A stretch of 64,000 nucleotides of DNA from NCBI RefSeq assembly GCF_037963865.1, contig NZ_CP150170.1, positions 6,324,001 through 6,388,000 on the forward strand, given 5' to 3'. The DNA is from Paenibacillus sp. FSL R10-2734 (GTDB lineage Bacteria > Bacillota > Bacilli > Paenibacillales > Paenibacillaceae). The notes beneath the pieces are model-generated. The model was not told the origin of the DNA. It did not search any database and saw nothing but the letters and a program-made list of their open reading frames with translations. This document shows, in pieces, positions 7,831 to 15,471 of the stretch. A program made the position numbers and the translations under genes. Positions within the stretch are counted from its first letter, which is position 1, and each line of letters begins with the position of its first letter.

Positions 7831-8152
7831 AATAAGCCTCCTAAATTTTCCATATTAAATATTCTCTATAATTCGCCATATTACATCAATTCCCTTCTTT
7901 TTGATATATACGTTTACCATATGCGTTGTTAAAAACACCAAACTGAGCAAGTCAACAAAAAAATAACCCCACCAACGCCCGGCATGGTCCATATCTTTAT
8001 CACCAGGGAGTTATGTGATTACTATAATCCTCTTAGCTTAAATAAGTATGAAACCATTTGCTAAATTTTTATTATTGAAACCGATCAAACAAAGTAACGT
8101 ATCAATCTTAATTTCCAAGTTACTACATATACAAAATGGAGGTGTGTATAAA
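7831..8152. other. Divergent intergenic region
   Basis: This 322-bp AT-rich stretch separates the minus-strand hydrolase from the plus-strand 71-aa gene and must carry both promoters. A CCCCACCAACG segment at about 7968 followed by GCATGG resembles the CCCCACCATTG hairpins found at 1.3, 3.6 and 4.6 kb but pairs poorly. I see no gene and no convincing -35/-10 pair. Confidence 0.4.
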
Positions 8153-8368
8153 ATGAAGTTGTTCAGTCTATTGCTTGTAGCATTATCTGCCATTGTAGTA
8201 GTTGCCACATTCGGATTTTCAACATTCAGCGTAGTCACAGGTATAGTAGGAGGGCTTATTGCAGCATTTGCGATTGCAGGCTACTTGCAGTCTGTCAGAC
8301 GTGATTATCCACTTAAGGGCTATGAGAACAAACAAGTTAAGTATCAATCGAACTATAATACGTGGTAA
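8153..8368 (+). CDS. Small membrane protein of unknown function
   Basis: The protein has 71 residues from the ATG at 8153, which has GGAGGTG 8-9 nt upstream; an in-frame ATG at 8048 lacks such a site. Two adjacent hydrophobic segments (about 3-20 and 22-45) form a helical hairpin, followed by a basic tail ending in QSNYNTW. It runs against the lysis genes and ends at a strong shared terminator. It could be a lysogenic-conversion or superinfection-exclusion protein; that is speculation. Confidence 0.6.
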   Translation: MKLFSLLLVALSAIVVVATFGFSTFSVVTGIVGGLIAAFAIAGYLQSVRRDYPLKGYENKQVKYQSNYNTW

Positions 8369-8370
8369 GC

Positions 8371-8401
8371 AAAAGCCCCGCCATAAACTGGTGGGGCTTT
8401 T
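8371..8401. terminator. Bidirectional terminator between small membrane gene and endolysin
   Basis: AAAAGCCCCGCC (8371-8382) pairs with GGTGGGGCTTTT (8390-8401) around a 7-nt loop, with A- and T-runs on both flanks. It ends both the plus-strand gene at 8368 and the minus-strand late lysis operon at 8424. Confidence 0.9.
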
Positions 8402-8423
8402 CATATTCCCAAACGCTTAGGAA

Positions 8424-9158
8424 TTACTTTGTGATATTAACAGTCTTTGTTTCTGCGTCATATACAACCGTAGCTCCTAGAGCCTCCGCTACAGCTCGCG
8501 CAGGTGTAAAGGTTGAGCCATTATCAATCACTCCATCAGCTACCTTCTTGCCGTTTACGTTGACTGTCACTGTTACATCTTTATTCACTGATGCCGCCTC
8601 CTTCTTTTTCAGCCCTAGGTACTTTGCAATCCCGGTCACGTGACCATCAATGATTGCTTGGATAACCACATCTTTTTTGAGTTTGGCAGCGTCGGTTGCC
8701 ACATCCAAAAACAAATTTTCTGTCAGTACTGCTGGCATTTTACTCTCTCGCACCATGTGCAGGTTTTTTGCCTTTTGTCCCCGGTCGATCACGCCAACAG
8801 CAACCTTATTGAGCATGTACATAATCTCCTTGTGTAGGACGTTTTGTAGTGCTGGCGATGCGGCTGAGGCTTTTGTATATCTAAAGGTTTCAAAGCCACC
8901 AGAGCCGCCACCAGCGTTACAGTGGATGGACACTAGGAGATCAGCGCCCGCTTTGTTAGCTAGATCCGTGCGCTCCTTTAATTCCAGAAACACATCTGAA
9001 CTACGGGATAGTAACACCTGAACTCCATCATAATTTGTCTCAAGTCTCTTTTTAATCTCCAAAGCCACTGGCAGTGCGATGTCTTTCTCTTTCAAACCAT
9101 TTACAACTGCTCCTGGATCCTTACCACCATGCCCTGCGTCGATCCATACCTTCTTCAT
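8424..9158 (-). CDS. Phage endolysin: N-acetylmuramoyl-L-alanine amidase (Amidase_3)
   Basis: The protein has 244 residues and cuts the amide bond between MurNAc and L-Ala in peptidoglycan at the end of infection. Residues 1-180 form a zinc amidase_3 domain: DAGHGGKDPGA (His10), LKEKDIAL (Glu24), VSIHCNAG (His79), and the catalytic Glu in PAVLTENLFLD near 145. Residues about 190-244 form a copper-amine-oxidase-N-like cell-wall-binding domain (NGSTFTPARAVAEALGA), common in Paenibacillus hydrolases. There is no signal peptide, so export depends on the holin encoded just upstream. Its start overlaps the holin stop. Confidence 0.93.
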   Translation of the reverse strand: MKKVWIDAGHGGKDPGAVVNGLKEKDIALPVALEIKKRLETNYDGVQVLLSRSSDVFLELKERTDLANKAGADLLVSIHCNAGGGSGGFETFRYTKASAASPALQNVLHKEIMYMLNKVAVGVIDRGQKAKNLHMVRESKMPAVLTENLFLDVATDAAKLKKDVVIQAIIDGHVTGIAKYLGLKKKEAASVNKDVTVTVNVNGKKVADGVIDNGSTFTPARAVAEALGATVVYDAETKTVNITK

Positions 9159-9436
9159 TATTCTTCACCACTTTTCTTTGCTTGCTTGACCAGTTGGTTA
9201 CCATATACAGCCACAGCACCACACAAGATACCCTGTATAAAGCTTGTAATAACAAACCCTAACATCAGTACAGCAAATACGATGGCCACCAGCGTAACAA
9301 TGTACACAATACTCCAGTCCGGTACTTTTGGCGTTTGTTTTAACCAATAACCGATGATCCAACAAGCTACGACAACAACCAATAATTCAGGATTAATAAA
9401 CTCCATAACTGCATTCCATTCCATATTAATTTCCAC
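9158..9436 (-). CDS. Phage holin
   Basis: The protein has 92 residues. Residues about 14-31, 39-60 and 62-82 form hydrophobic segments (NPELLVVVVACWIIGYWLKQ, then IVYIVTLVAIVFAVLMLG), with a charged C-terminus (KQAKKSGEE) typical of holins. The layout and sequence resemble the Phage_holin_5_2 (Hol44-like) family. It overlaps both neighbours by 1-11 nt, between xhlA and the amidase, as expected for a lysis cassette. It opens the membrane to let the endolysin reach the wall. Confidence 0.85.
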   Translation of the reverse strand: MEINMEWNAVMEFINPELLVVVVACWIIGYWLKQTPKVPDWSIVYIVTLVAIVFAVLMLGFVITSFIQGILCGAVAVYGNQLVKQAKKSGEE

Positions 9437-9677
9437 CTTCCATAGTAAATTTTATGATTGCCAATATAACGGCTCCGACTATAGTGGTCCCTAACCAAAA
9501 GATTGTTTTGTCGATTTTGTCTAATCTGTGGTGGGCTGACCTTGCAGAAGATAATGCCTCTACAGCTGTTTCGTTGGCCGTAATCGCACGATCTAATTTT
9601 TTATCCATTTCATTTACTTTCGTTTCTACTCTCGTTATCCGTTGCAAAACCTCGGATTGTTCCATGCCCATCCCCAT
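9426..9677 (-). CDS. xhlA: XhlA-family lysis protein
   Basis: The protein has about 80 residues. Residues 5-55 are a charged coiled coil (VETKVNEMDKKLDRAI, SAHHRLDKIDKT), followed by one membrane span (about 58-76: FWLGTTIVGAVILAIIKF). This matches PBSX XhlA, which works with the holin to bring about lysis. Three ATGs lie in frame (9677, 9671, 9665); the middle one has the best spacing to the GAGGGGG site. It opens the lysis cassette, just past a terminator that closes the tail operon. Confidence 0.85.
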   Translation of the reverse strand: MGMGMEQSEVLQRITRVETKVNEMDKKLDRAITANETAVEALSSARSAHHRLDKIDKTIFWLGTTIVGAVILAIIKFTMEGGN

Positions 9678-9694
9678 TCCCCCTCAACATAAAT

Positions 9695-9718
9695 AGCCCC
9701 CGTAATAGCTACGAGGGC
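9695..9718 (-). terminator. Hairpin between tail and lysis genes
   Basis: On the minus strand GCCCTCGTA pairs with TACGGGGGC, followed by TATTTATG. The T-run is weak, so it may only reduce transcription into the lysis genes. Confidence 0.6.
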
Positions 9719-9734
9719 AAAATAAAAACGCCTA

Positions 9735-9866
9735 CTATTCGGCGCTATCAGTAATCTCTTCAGCTTGTTTATCCGTTATCTTTTTGGCGGTAACAAATAT
9801 TTGCACTTGAGCAACAGTGTAATAACCTGCATTGTAATAGCGTTTAATTGTCGCATACCAGTCCAT
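9735..9866 (-). CDS. xkdX: XkdX-family small phage protein
   Basis: The protein has 43 residues: it starts MDWYATIKRYYNAGYY, then TVAQVQIFVTAKKITD and an acidic end. The W-x-x-I-K-x-Y-Y start and the K-x-I-T segment are the mark of the XkdX family, found at this position in PBSX-like phages between tail-fibre genes and lysis genes. Its ATG overlaps the TAA of the preceding gene (TAATG). The family has no known activity. Confidence 0.8.
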   Translation of the reverse strand: MDWYATIKRYYNAGYYTVAQVQIFVTAKKITDKQAEEITDSAE

Positions 9867-10351
9867 TAGTCCACACCTCCCTGTACGATCATGAGCAACA
9901 TATCGGCTGCGTTTTTATCTGCTAAATCCTGACGAGCTTGGGCTTGTGCTATCTCAAGTAGTAGTGCCGCGTTATCGGCTCGCAGTTGCTCGGTATCGGT
10001 CAGCTCCGGGGGTTTATTAGCTTCGGCTTCCTGGTACGCCACCCATGCAGCTTGTAACTCTTCTTCTGTCGGTTGCGGCTCGTCCAGATTCCAAGCGGCG
10101 ATAAACTGCCCACGCGATACAATATCGTAGTCAACGCCCTCTACTAGTCGATTAAAGTCCACTACATAACGATAATGCACGCCCTCCACTAGCTCAGTTT
10201 CGTCTTCTTCAAGTGGTCGGATCTCGTAGCGCGTCTGTCCGTCTACACCTTCACGCAATACAGGCTCAGGTCCATTGTTTTGCACCATAAAATCGTGTAT
10301 TGGATTAGCATTTGGGTATAGATGCATAATTGCTTGTGCTATGTTCATCAT
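9866..10351 (-). CDS. xkdW: XkdW-like tail protein
   Basis: The protein has 161 residues. The N-terminus (MNIAQAIMHLYPNANPIHDF, then a short acidic stretch) is the XkdW pattern. Residues 60-100 hold strands with a WNLDEPQPTEEELQAAWVAYQ motif often seen in fibre-associated proteins, and 110-155 is a likely coiled coil (TEQLRADNAALLLEIAQAQ). Longer than PBSX XkdW (about 110 aa). It lies between the fibre gene and xkdX and may help fibre folding or attachment. Confidence 0.75.
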   Translation of the reverse strand: MMNIAQAIMHLYPNANPIHDFMVQNNGPEPVLREGVDGQTRYEIRPLEEDETELVEGVHYRYVVDFNRLVEGVDYDIVSRGQFIAAWNLDEPQPTEEELQAAWVAYQEAEANKPPELTDTEQLRADNAALLLEIAQAQARQDLADKNAADMLLMIVQGGVD

Positions 10352-10360
10352 AATTCCTCC

Positions 10361-11302
10361 TTATGCTATTCTAACAATACTTGCGTGAGTATACGTATCT
10401 TCATTAGTAATACTTCCGGCAGAAGGGGAGAGGACGAAGATTTCAACCGTCATCCCTGCGTCCAATGAAAATTGATAAGAGCCTGCGATGGTGATGAGGG
10501 TTTGCCCCGCCCTAATAATCCCATCTGCAAGTTGAGAATTTAAACCGCCATTTATCGCAAAAAAACCTACTGCGTTTTGTATTGAGGAAGAAGTGGCTAC
10601 CCTGAATCCAAACCGTGCCGAAACTATATATATTCCTGTTTCTGGAACCAAGAATCGCGAATTCATCAAGTCACAAACGCCTTTTTGGTCTGCGGTCTTA
10701 TTCGACCAAAGAATCTTCGTTAAAGTATTTGCTGAGATATTCTGCCTTTCCGTAGCTGCAGATCTGGAGAGTTCTCCGGCTGCCCGCATTGAGGCTGTAT
10801 TATCTCCCCAAGGTTTAATAACGCCATCTAATTTAGCTTTATCTGCCGGAGGTAGGAGTCCAGCAGTTGACGATGTTGCAAGGGCTGTGGAAGCTTTGGC
10901 ATTAAGTTGTGTTTGTATGACACTAGTTACCCCATCCAAATATCCGAACTCTGCATTAGATACTGCCCCGGTCCCGATCTTGGAAGCATCAATCCCGGCT
11001 GCAGCATTAATATCCGCATTTACAATCACCCCTGCCGCGATAGCTGTAACCCCATCACCTGTGCTGGTAATATCTCCGGTATGGTTTGGATGCGTGTAGT
11101 TATTCGCACCTGTTGCGATACCCGCCAGCTTTGTTTTCTCAGGTGTTGTGTAATCGTTGGTAGACAGTTGTTTGCCAGTAACTTTATCAACCTTGCCATT
11201 AACGGCATTATCCAAGATATCCATATTTCCGTTCAGATCGGCTATATCAACGATATCTGTTCCCTCGGGCTTCTTTAAGCCCAAATTTCCTGTGGTTTGC
11301 AT
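10361..11302 (-). CDS. Tail fibre protein with jelly-roll-like tip
   Basis: The protein has 313 residues. The N-terminus (LGLKKPEGTDIVDIADLNGNMDILD) is a standard baseplate-attachment segment of phage fibres. The middle (40-170) is repetitive, with YTHPNHTGDITSTGDG and TAAGLLPPADKAKLDGV modules typical of trimeric fibre shafts. The last 130 residues (SANTLTKILWSN...FLVPETGIYIVSARFGFRV) look like a C1q/TNF-like jelly roll, probably the receptor-binding head. It occupies the xkdV position. Confidence 0.85.
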   Translation of the reverse strand: MQTTGNLGLKKPEGTDIVDIADLNGNMDILDNAVNGKVDKVTGKQLSTNDYTTPEKTKLAGIATGANNYTHPNHTGDITSTGDGVTAIAAGVIVNADINAAAGIDASKIGTGAVSNAEFGYLDGVTSVIQTQLNAKASTALATSSTAGLLPPADKAKLDGVIKPWGDNTASMRAAGELSRSAATERQNISANTLTKILWSNKTADQKGVCDLMNSRFLVPETGIYIVSARFGFRVATSSSIQNAVGFFAINGGLNSQLADGIIRAGQTLITIAGSYQFSLDAGMTVEIFVLSPSAGSITNEDTYTHASIVRIA

Positions 11303-11313
11303 GTGTCACTCTC

Positions 11314-11922
11314 CTATCCAAAAGTTCTTAAGTCGTTCCATGTGCCAGTGCCAGCAGTATTCCAAGTTAACGTTTTAAGTGAATCCCAGAAGGTATACGT
11401 ATAAGCAAACTCATACGCTAAGTGTGCCGGCTTAATTTCATCGATTATCTGAATTAGTCCAGCCATATTCGGTGGGATACCTAGAATGCCTATGAATCGA
11501 ACGATGAATCGGTATTCACCTGGAACTTCCTCTACAGATACATCCCCACCAGCAAATGCCGATGCAGTTCGTTGTATCATTTCAGGTGTCGTTGTCCCCG
11601 TACCTCGCCGCTTAGCTCTAATCATTTCACGTCTACTCTCGTAAGACTTTGATGGATCCGAACTTAATCCAAGTTCGGTCTCCCAACGCGAAAGGCTCCA
11701 TGTTGCAGTTTCAACATAAGCCTGGTCTAGCACGTCCTGCACCCCTATAGTTAAACCGTGTATCTCAATACCTAATGATTTCTGCAGTTCTTCTATTTCT
11801 TGTACGCCTCTGTAATAGGCAGGTAAGTATTTCATAAGATCGATCGTATCTAAATCGCCAATATCCTCTATTTCATCAGCAGAGAAAAGAAGATTGCTAT
11901 ATGAAGAGTCTCCGTATTTCAA
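11314..11922 (-). CDS. xkdU: Baseplate/tail protein of the YmfQ/XkdU family (DUF2313)
   Basis: The protein has 202 residues. The N-terminal MKYLPAYYRGVQEIEELQKSLG and the central WSLSRWETELGLSSDPSKSYESRREMIRAKRRGTGT are characteristic of the YmfQ/XkdU family, with homology to Mu gp48. It follows the baseplate J gene and fibre proteins, and its product is thought to link the baseplate wedge to fibres. Confidence 0.88.
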   Translation of the reverse strand: MKYGDSSYSNLLFSADEIEDIGDLDTIDLMKYLPAYYRGVQEIEELQKSLGIEIHGLTIGVQDVLDQAYVETATWSLSRWETELGLSSDPSKSYESRREMIRAKRRGTGTTTPEMIQRTASAFAGGDVSVEEVPGEYRFIVRFIGILGIPPNMAGLIQIIDEIKPAHLAYEFAYTYTFWDSLKTLTWNTAGTGTWNDLRTFG

Positions 11923-11925
11923 GGA

Positions 11926-12264
11926 TCACACCCCCTTCAATTGGTTCCATGTTACCGGACCCTTACCCATGTATTCAGAGTGCGTATGTGATGATGGAGG
12001 ATACGTTGCTGGTTTTCCTGAAACGCCAGACCAAGGAACAGCATCAGCAATGGCAGCGTAATCCACTTTACCGTCATTGTTTGTATCATAGATACTTTTA
12101 AGCATATCTCCTGAGCTTTGAGCAGCTACCAGTAACACATTGCCGGTAGTTGTACCGATGTACAGTTTGCTTGTATCGGTACAATAACCAAGCTCACCGA
12201 CAGCCAACGTTCCGATTGCATTTTCCAAACCTCGTCGGATCTGGATCATTACTTTTCTAGCCAT
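11926..12264 (-). CDS. Short fibre-like protein with Mtd-N-type repeat
   Basis: The protein has 112 residues. Residues 5-45 (IQIRRGLENAIGTLAVGELG, YCTDTSKLYIGT) form the short beta-module seen at the N-terminus of the Bordetella phage tropism determinant and many fibres. The C-terminus has PPSSHTHSEYMGKGPVTWNQL, a shaft/attachment motif. Shares its first module with the next upstream gene product, so the pair is a likely tandem duplication. Probably a fibre subunit. Confidence 0.75.
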   Translation of the reverse strand: MARKVMIQIRRGLENAIGTLAVGELGYCTDTSKLYIGTTTGNVLLVAAQSSGDMLKSIYDTNNDGKVDYAAIADAVPWSGVSGKPATYPPSSHTHSEYMGKGPVTWNQLKGV

Positions 12265-12275
12265 TACCTCGCCCC

Positions 12276-13298
12276 CTAAAACGTACCGCCGTCAATCATT
12301 GCCACCGTGAGTTTATTTCCATTGGCTGTATCGTAGACAATACTAGAGTTATCTATGTTAGCCTCGATTCCTGTTGCGTTAACAATAATGCCTTTACCCG
12401 GTTTAGCAGCCACGGTAGTGGAATCTACAACGACCCCGTTTCCAGCTCCTACTGTTAATGTAACAGTATCTGACTGACCACCACCGGTTAGGCCGTTACC
12501 CGCCGTAATCGTCTGGAGTGCGCCACCAGTTCGAACCCAAGCTGTACCATTCCAACTGTAGATCTTTTGCTCGTCGTCCACATATGCAGTCCATCCTATA
12601 GCAGGGGTATAGTAAGCCCACACTCCGGATTGAAACTCTGCAATTTGATTTGTTTTCCCCGCCCATGCCCCTGTCGCTGATGCTGGAATAATATAACGGT
12701 CAGCTTCTGCCGGACTTGCCGGAGGGGCCAATAAATGTTGGTCTTTTACAGACGCTTGTGGTTCGATATTATGTTTTGCTAATTCGATTTCATTTTTGAT
12801 TTTTTGTGCTGACCAGATATCGGTAATGGCTGTACCAGAATCATTAATGACTCGGTGTTTAGCTGCATCGTCAATATGGTTTTTAATCTCAGCGGCAGTT
12901 TTAGTATTCGTTCCATCTGACACCTTATTGATATGCCCTGCACTGACATCAGCCTTTAATACCTTTGCATAAGTAGCGCCATCCGCTATATTATCAAGCG
13001 AACCCGTTAAATCACTGAGGGCTTGAGAATTCACTCGCCGCCAAGCTATGCCATCATCAAAGTATAAGTATCCGTTATTTGCTCCGCTCGTTACATAAAA
13101 CAGACGTCCGACCGATGCCGCCACCGGACGTGAAGCCTCTGCACCTGATAAAGCTCGCCCAACCATTGAGTTGGTAGTCCCATCTCCGATATATATTTCC
13201 TTCGTGTCTGAACAAAAACCCATCTCACCAGCAAGCAATGCGCCATAAGTACTGAGTTGAGCTTTTGTACCACGTTTTATTTGTATCGTCTGCGCCAT
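12276..13298 (-). CDS. Tail fibre protein (Mtd-N-type module plus DUF2793 domain)
   Basis: The protein has 340 residues. Residues 4-40 (IQIKRGTKAQLSTYGALLAG, EMGFCSDTKEIYIGDG) are an Mtd-N-type module. Residues about 185-260 (PPASPAEADRYIIPASATGA, WTAYVDDEQKIYSWNGTAWV) match DUF2793, common in fibres. The end (NGLTGGGQSDTVTLTVGAGNG then MIDGGTF) is a glycine-rich beta segment. It lies between two other fibre/baseplate genes in an unbroken series. No reverse transcriptase or variable-repeat pair is near. Confidence 0.8.
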   Translation of the reverse strand: MAQTIQIKRGTKAQLSTYGALLAGEMGFCSDTKEIYIGDGTTNSMVGRALSGAEASRPVAASVGRLFYVTSGANNGYLYFDDGIAWRRVNSQALSDLTGSLDNIADGATYAKVLKADVSAGHINKVSDGTNTKTAAEIKNHIDDAAKHRVINDSGTAITDIWSAQKIKNEIELAKHNIEPQASVKDQHLLAPPASPAEADRYIIPASATGAWAGKTNQIAEFQSGVWAYYTPAIGWTAYVDDEQKIYSWNGTAWVRTGGALQTITAGNGLTGGGQSDTVTLTVGAGNGVVVDSTTVAAKPGKGIIVNATGIEANIDNSSIVYDTANGNKLTVAMIDGGTF

Positions 13299-13299
13299 C

Positions 13300-13713
13300 T
13301 TACACCCCTCTCATAAATGAACCGCCGTCTATCAGCCCACTCGATTTATACCTTTCCACCTCTGTTTGTGTGGCTGTTACTGCTTTCTGTAGCGCATTAA
13401 TATCGTCTGCTTCTACGGTATCACCTGGAGTCTCATAGGTTACGTAAACTTCAGCAGCTCCACTAAATATCTTAATTAACCTACACCATGGTGTATCACT
13501 TGGAATGGTTAAGGTCCAGTTTGTCAATTTATCCCCCGTCAATTTACTCCCACTATAGACTTGGACAGTAGTGTTATTGATATTATCGTGATTCAGGAAC
13601 CCCTCATAAACGCCTGCAACAAGTGTTATCCGTTCTTCAATGACATAATTGTTTCCTGTTGGATTTTTGTTCAGCTTTTCCTGAAAAACATCAATTTTAC
13701 TCGGATAGGCCAT
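13300..13713 (-). CDS. Phage tail-associated protein of unknown function
   Basis: The protein has 137 residues and starts MAYPSKIDVFQEKLNKNP, a common opening of fibre-accessory proteins in Paenibacillus and Bacillus phages. Beta-rich middle (VYSGSKLTGDKLTNWTLTIP), then a short helix, then IDGGSFMRGV, which echoes the MIDGGTF end of the next protein. The stop is separated by 1 bp from baseplate J. Likely part of the fibre network. Confidence 0.7.
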   Translation of the reverse strand: MAYPSKIDVFQEKLNKNPTGNNYVIEERITLVAGVYEGFLNHDNINNTTVQVYSGSKLTGDKLTNWTLTIPSDTPWCRLIKIFSGAAEVYVTYETPGDTVEADDINALQKAVTATQTEVERYKSSGLIDGGSFMRGV

Positions 13714-13714
13714 G

Positions 13715-14779
13715 TTACACCCCCAATTCTACAGTACCGATCACTGGCACCTCTTCTTCGGAAAGAACAATGTTCCCAGCAGCTCCATTGAGCAGCAACC
13801 CAACATAATCAATAACCCCGTCAGTGCCTAAAAGGATTGATCCAATTACGGCCTGACTTACATAAGTAGATACAAATGATGCCGACTTACGCCAAGCTTC
13901 CAAGCGCTCCAAAAAGGAATTCTTTACACCTTGCAAGCTATAACCAGGTGCCAAGGTTACCTTAGCTGATATATTGATAGTTTTACCGATTGCCGAAGTA
14001 ACTGTGACTACTGCCCCAATAGGCGCCTGCCCTTCACCTTTCCCTGCGGCTGGATCGATATAGTCTTGTACTTGATTTACAAGAACGCTTGAGGCTGGAG
14101 CGCCTTCTGTATTTATAATGACAACTTTTACGCTCTTCGGACCCGACCATAATGGAAATACACGAGCGCCGCCCACTCCAGAAACTTCAAGAGCCCATTC
14201 AATGTAATGATATTTGTTTCCGCTGGTCGCTGGACGTCTGGCAGAATCAAGGTACCGCCGCCTTAACATATCGTCAGTCTCCTTATCAGTCCCGGGGACA
14301 AGTAACTCTTTCAATTCAGCTCTTGCTAGATTATTAACAAAATCGATAGGAATTAAGACACCGAAATGCTGATTTCCCGCAATTCCTTCAACCTCTGCTT
14401 CAAGGCGATACTCCCCTAAAGAGAGTCGAGAAATTACTTTATAGTTGATTGCACCAATGGCGAAGCGACTACCAATTGGAATATCCATTAAGGTGTTAGC
14501 TGCGTTATAAAACAGCCCTCGGAGTTGCGCTTTTGTCGCCTTCTTGCGAGTCACACCGGACCATGCGATGGATCTATCCAGATAATCGCCACTAGCTGTA
14601 TCAGCAAATATTAAATTCGCGTTAATATCTAGCTCAACATACATCTGAGCCAACTCCATTGCCGCCGGAGCCATGGCATCATAAATAATACTGCCTTCTC
14701 GCTTGTCCAGCCCATCCGGCACCCGATCTAGCATTCGTTCTAAGATAGTTTCAAACGTTTGGCCCTCATACACCGCCAC
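13715..14779 (-). CDS. xkdT: Baseplate J-like protein
   Basis: The protein has 354 residues and belongs to the baseplate J family (P2 gpJ/PBSX XkdT). Seen features: N-terminal YEGQTFETILERMLDRVPDG and KREGSIIYDAMAPAAMELAQ, the GDYLDRSIAWSGVTRKKATKA segment, and the GTDKETDDMLRRRYLDSARRPATSGNKYHY signature in two parts. It forms the wedge of the contractile-tail baseplate. The start overlaps the stop of the DUF2634 gene by 14 nt. Confidence 0.95.
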   Translation of the reverse strand: MAVYEGQTFETILERMLDRVPDGLDKREGSIIYDAMAPAAMELAQMYVELDINANLIFADTASGDYLDRSIAWSGVTRKKATKAQLRGLFYNAANTLMDIPIGSRFAIGAINYKVISRLSLGEYRLEAEVEGIAGNQHFGVLIPIDFVNNLARAELKELLVPGTDKETDDMLRRRYLDSARRPATSGNKYHYIEWALEVSGVGGARVFPLWSGPKSVKVVIINTEGAPASSVLVNQVQDYIDPAAGKGEGQAPIGAVVTVTSAIGKTINISAKVTLAPGYSLQGVKNSFLERLEAWRKSASFVSTYVSQAVIGSILLGTDGVIDYVGLLLNGAAGNIVLSEEEVPVIGTVELGV

Positions 14780-15179
14780 TCACCTCCAATCGGTCTGTAT
14801 AGTTTCCATAGTCGCTCTCTACGTCAAACAAGACGAGTGAAGCATCGCCATCATAGGTAAATCTAAAGTTGGTTACGGAAACGATACGATCATCCTGGAG
14901 TAACGCTTCCCTAGTCCAGCGTTCCACTTCGGTTTCAAATACCGCCCGGCCCCGCACCACTCCAACATCTGCCTCACTACCGTAATTGTCACTGTAAATC
15001 AGGTTTACAAATCGGATTGTTGAGAGTGTTTTTATAACTGCCTGTTTTACGGCATCCAACCCATCCACTATCACGGATCCTACACGTCCATTTACAAGGT
15101 CTAATTTATAGGTGAGGCTTGGTTGGGGCGTATCCTCCATGTCCTCATTTAGCAGTACATTGTCGCTCTGTGGTATCAA
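14766..15179 (-). CDS. xkdS: Baseplate wedge protein, DUF2634 (XkdS)
   Basis: The protein has 137 residues with the gp25-like/DUF2634 layout: GLDAVKQAVIKTLSTIRF, then YSDNYGSEADV, then EVERWTREALLQDDRIVSV. It is a T4 gp25-like wedge component found directly upstream of baseplate J in PBSX-type tails. Overlaps both neighbours by 4-14 nt. Confidence 0.9.
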   Translation of the reverse strand: MIPQSDNVLLNEDMEDTPQPSLTYKLDLVNGRVGSVIVDGLDAVKQAVIKTLSTIRFVNLIYSDNYGSEADVGVVRGRAVFETEVERWTREALLQDDRIVSVTNFRFTYDGDASLVLFDVESDYGNYTDRLEVSGGV

Positions 15180-15469
15180 TTACTCACCACCCTATCCATA
15201 ATCACATAGCGTTGGCCGCCTTGCATCCGGATAAGAAGGAGCTTGTCACCGGCTACCAAGGGCTTTCTGATCTCATATTCAGTTGACCCTATAGCTAATT
15301 TAAATTCTGCAAGTGTCTCCGGAACAATTAAAAAACCCTCTGAAAGCGATAGCCGATTATCGACTAGCACCTCAAGAGGATTATCATTTGTTACGATTCC
15401 AAGTTGCACCTGAACCGGACCTGCAGCTTCTACTGCTTCCTGAGCAGCCCGCTTAATTGCTTCCAGCAT
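15176..15469 (-). CDS. xkdR: Baseplate protein, DUF2577 (XkdR)
   Basis: The protein has 97 residues and matches the XkdR/DUF2577 family: short, beta-rich, with VQLGIVTNDNPLEVLVDNRL and KLLLIRMQGGQRYVIMDRVV. In PBSX the gene lies between xkdQ and xkdS, as here. It is probably the spike or hub-associated OB-fold-like protein. Confidence 0.85.
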   Translation of the reverse strand: MLEAIKRAAQEAVEAAGPVQVQLGIVTNDNPLEVLVDNRLSLSEGFLIVPETLAEFKLAIGSTEYEIRKPLVAGDKLLLIRMQGGQRYVIMDRVVSN

Positions 15470-15471
15470 AA

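Noticed and set aside
10593..11278. Plus-strand frames of 123-168 codons opposite the tail fibre gene
   Set aside because: They are complement frames of a repetitive fibre gene; no ribosome site and no domain.
11926..13298. Diversity-generating retroelement around the Mtd-N-type fibre genes
   Set aside because: No reverse transcriptase gene and no template/variable repeat pair could be found in the window.
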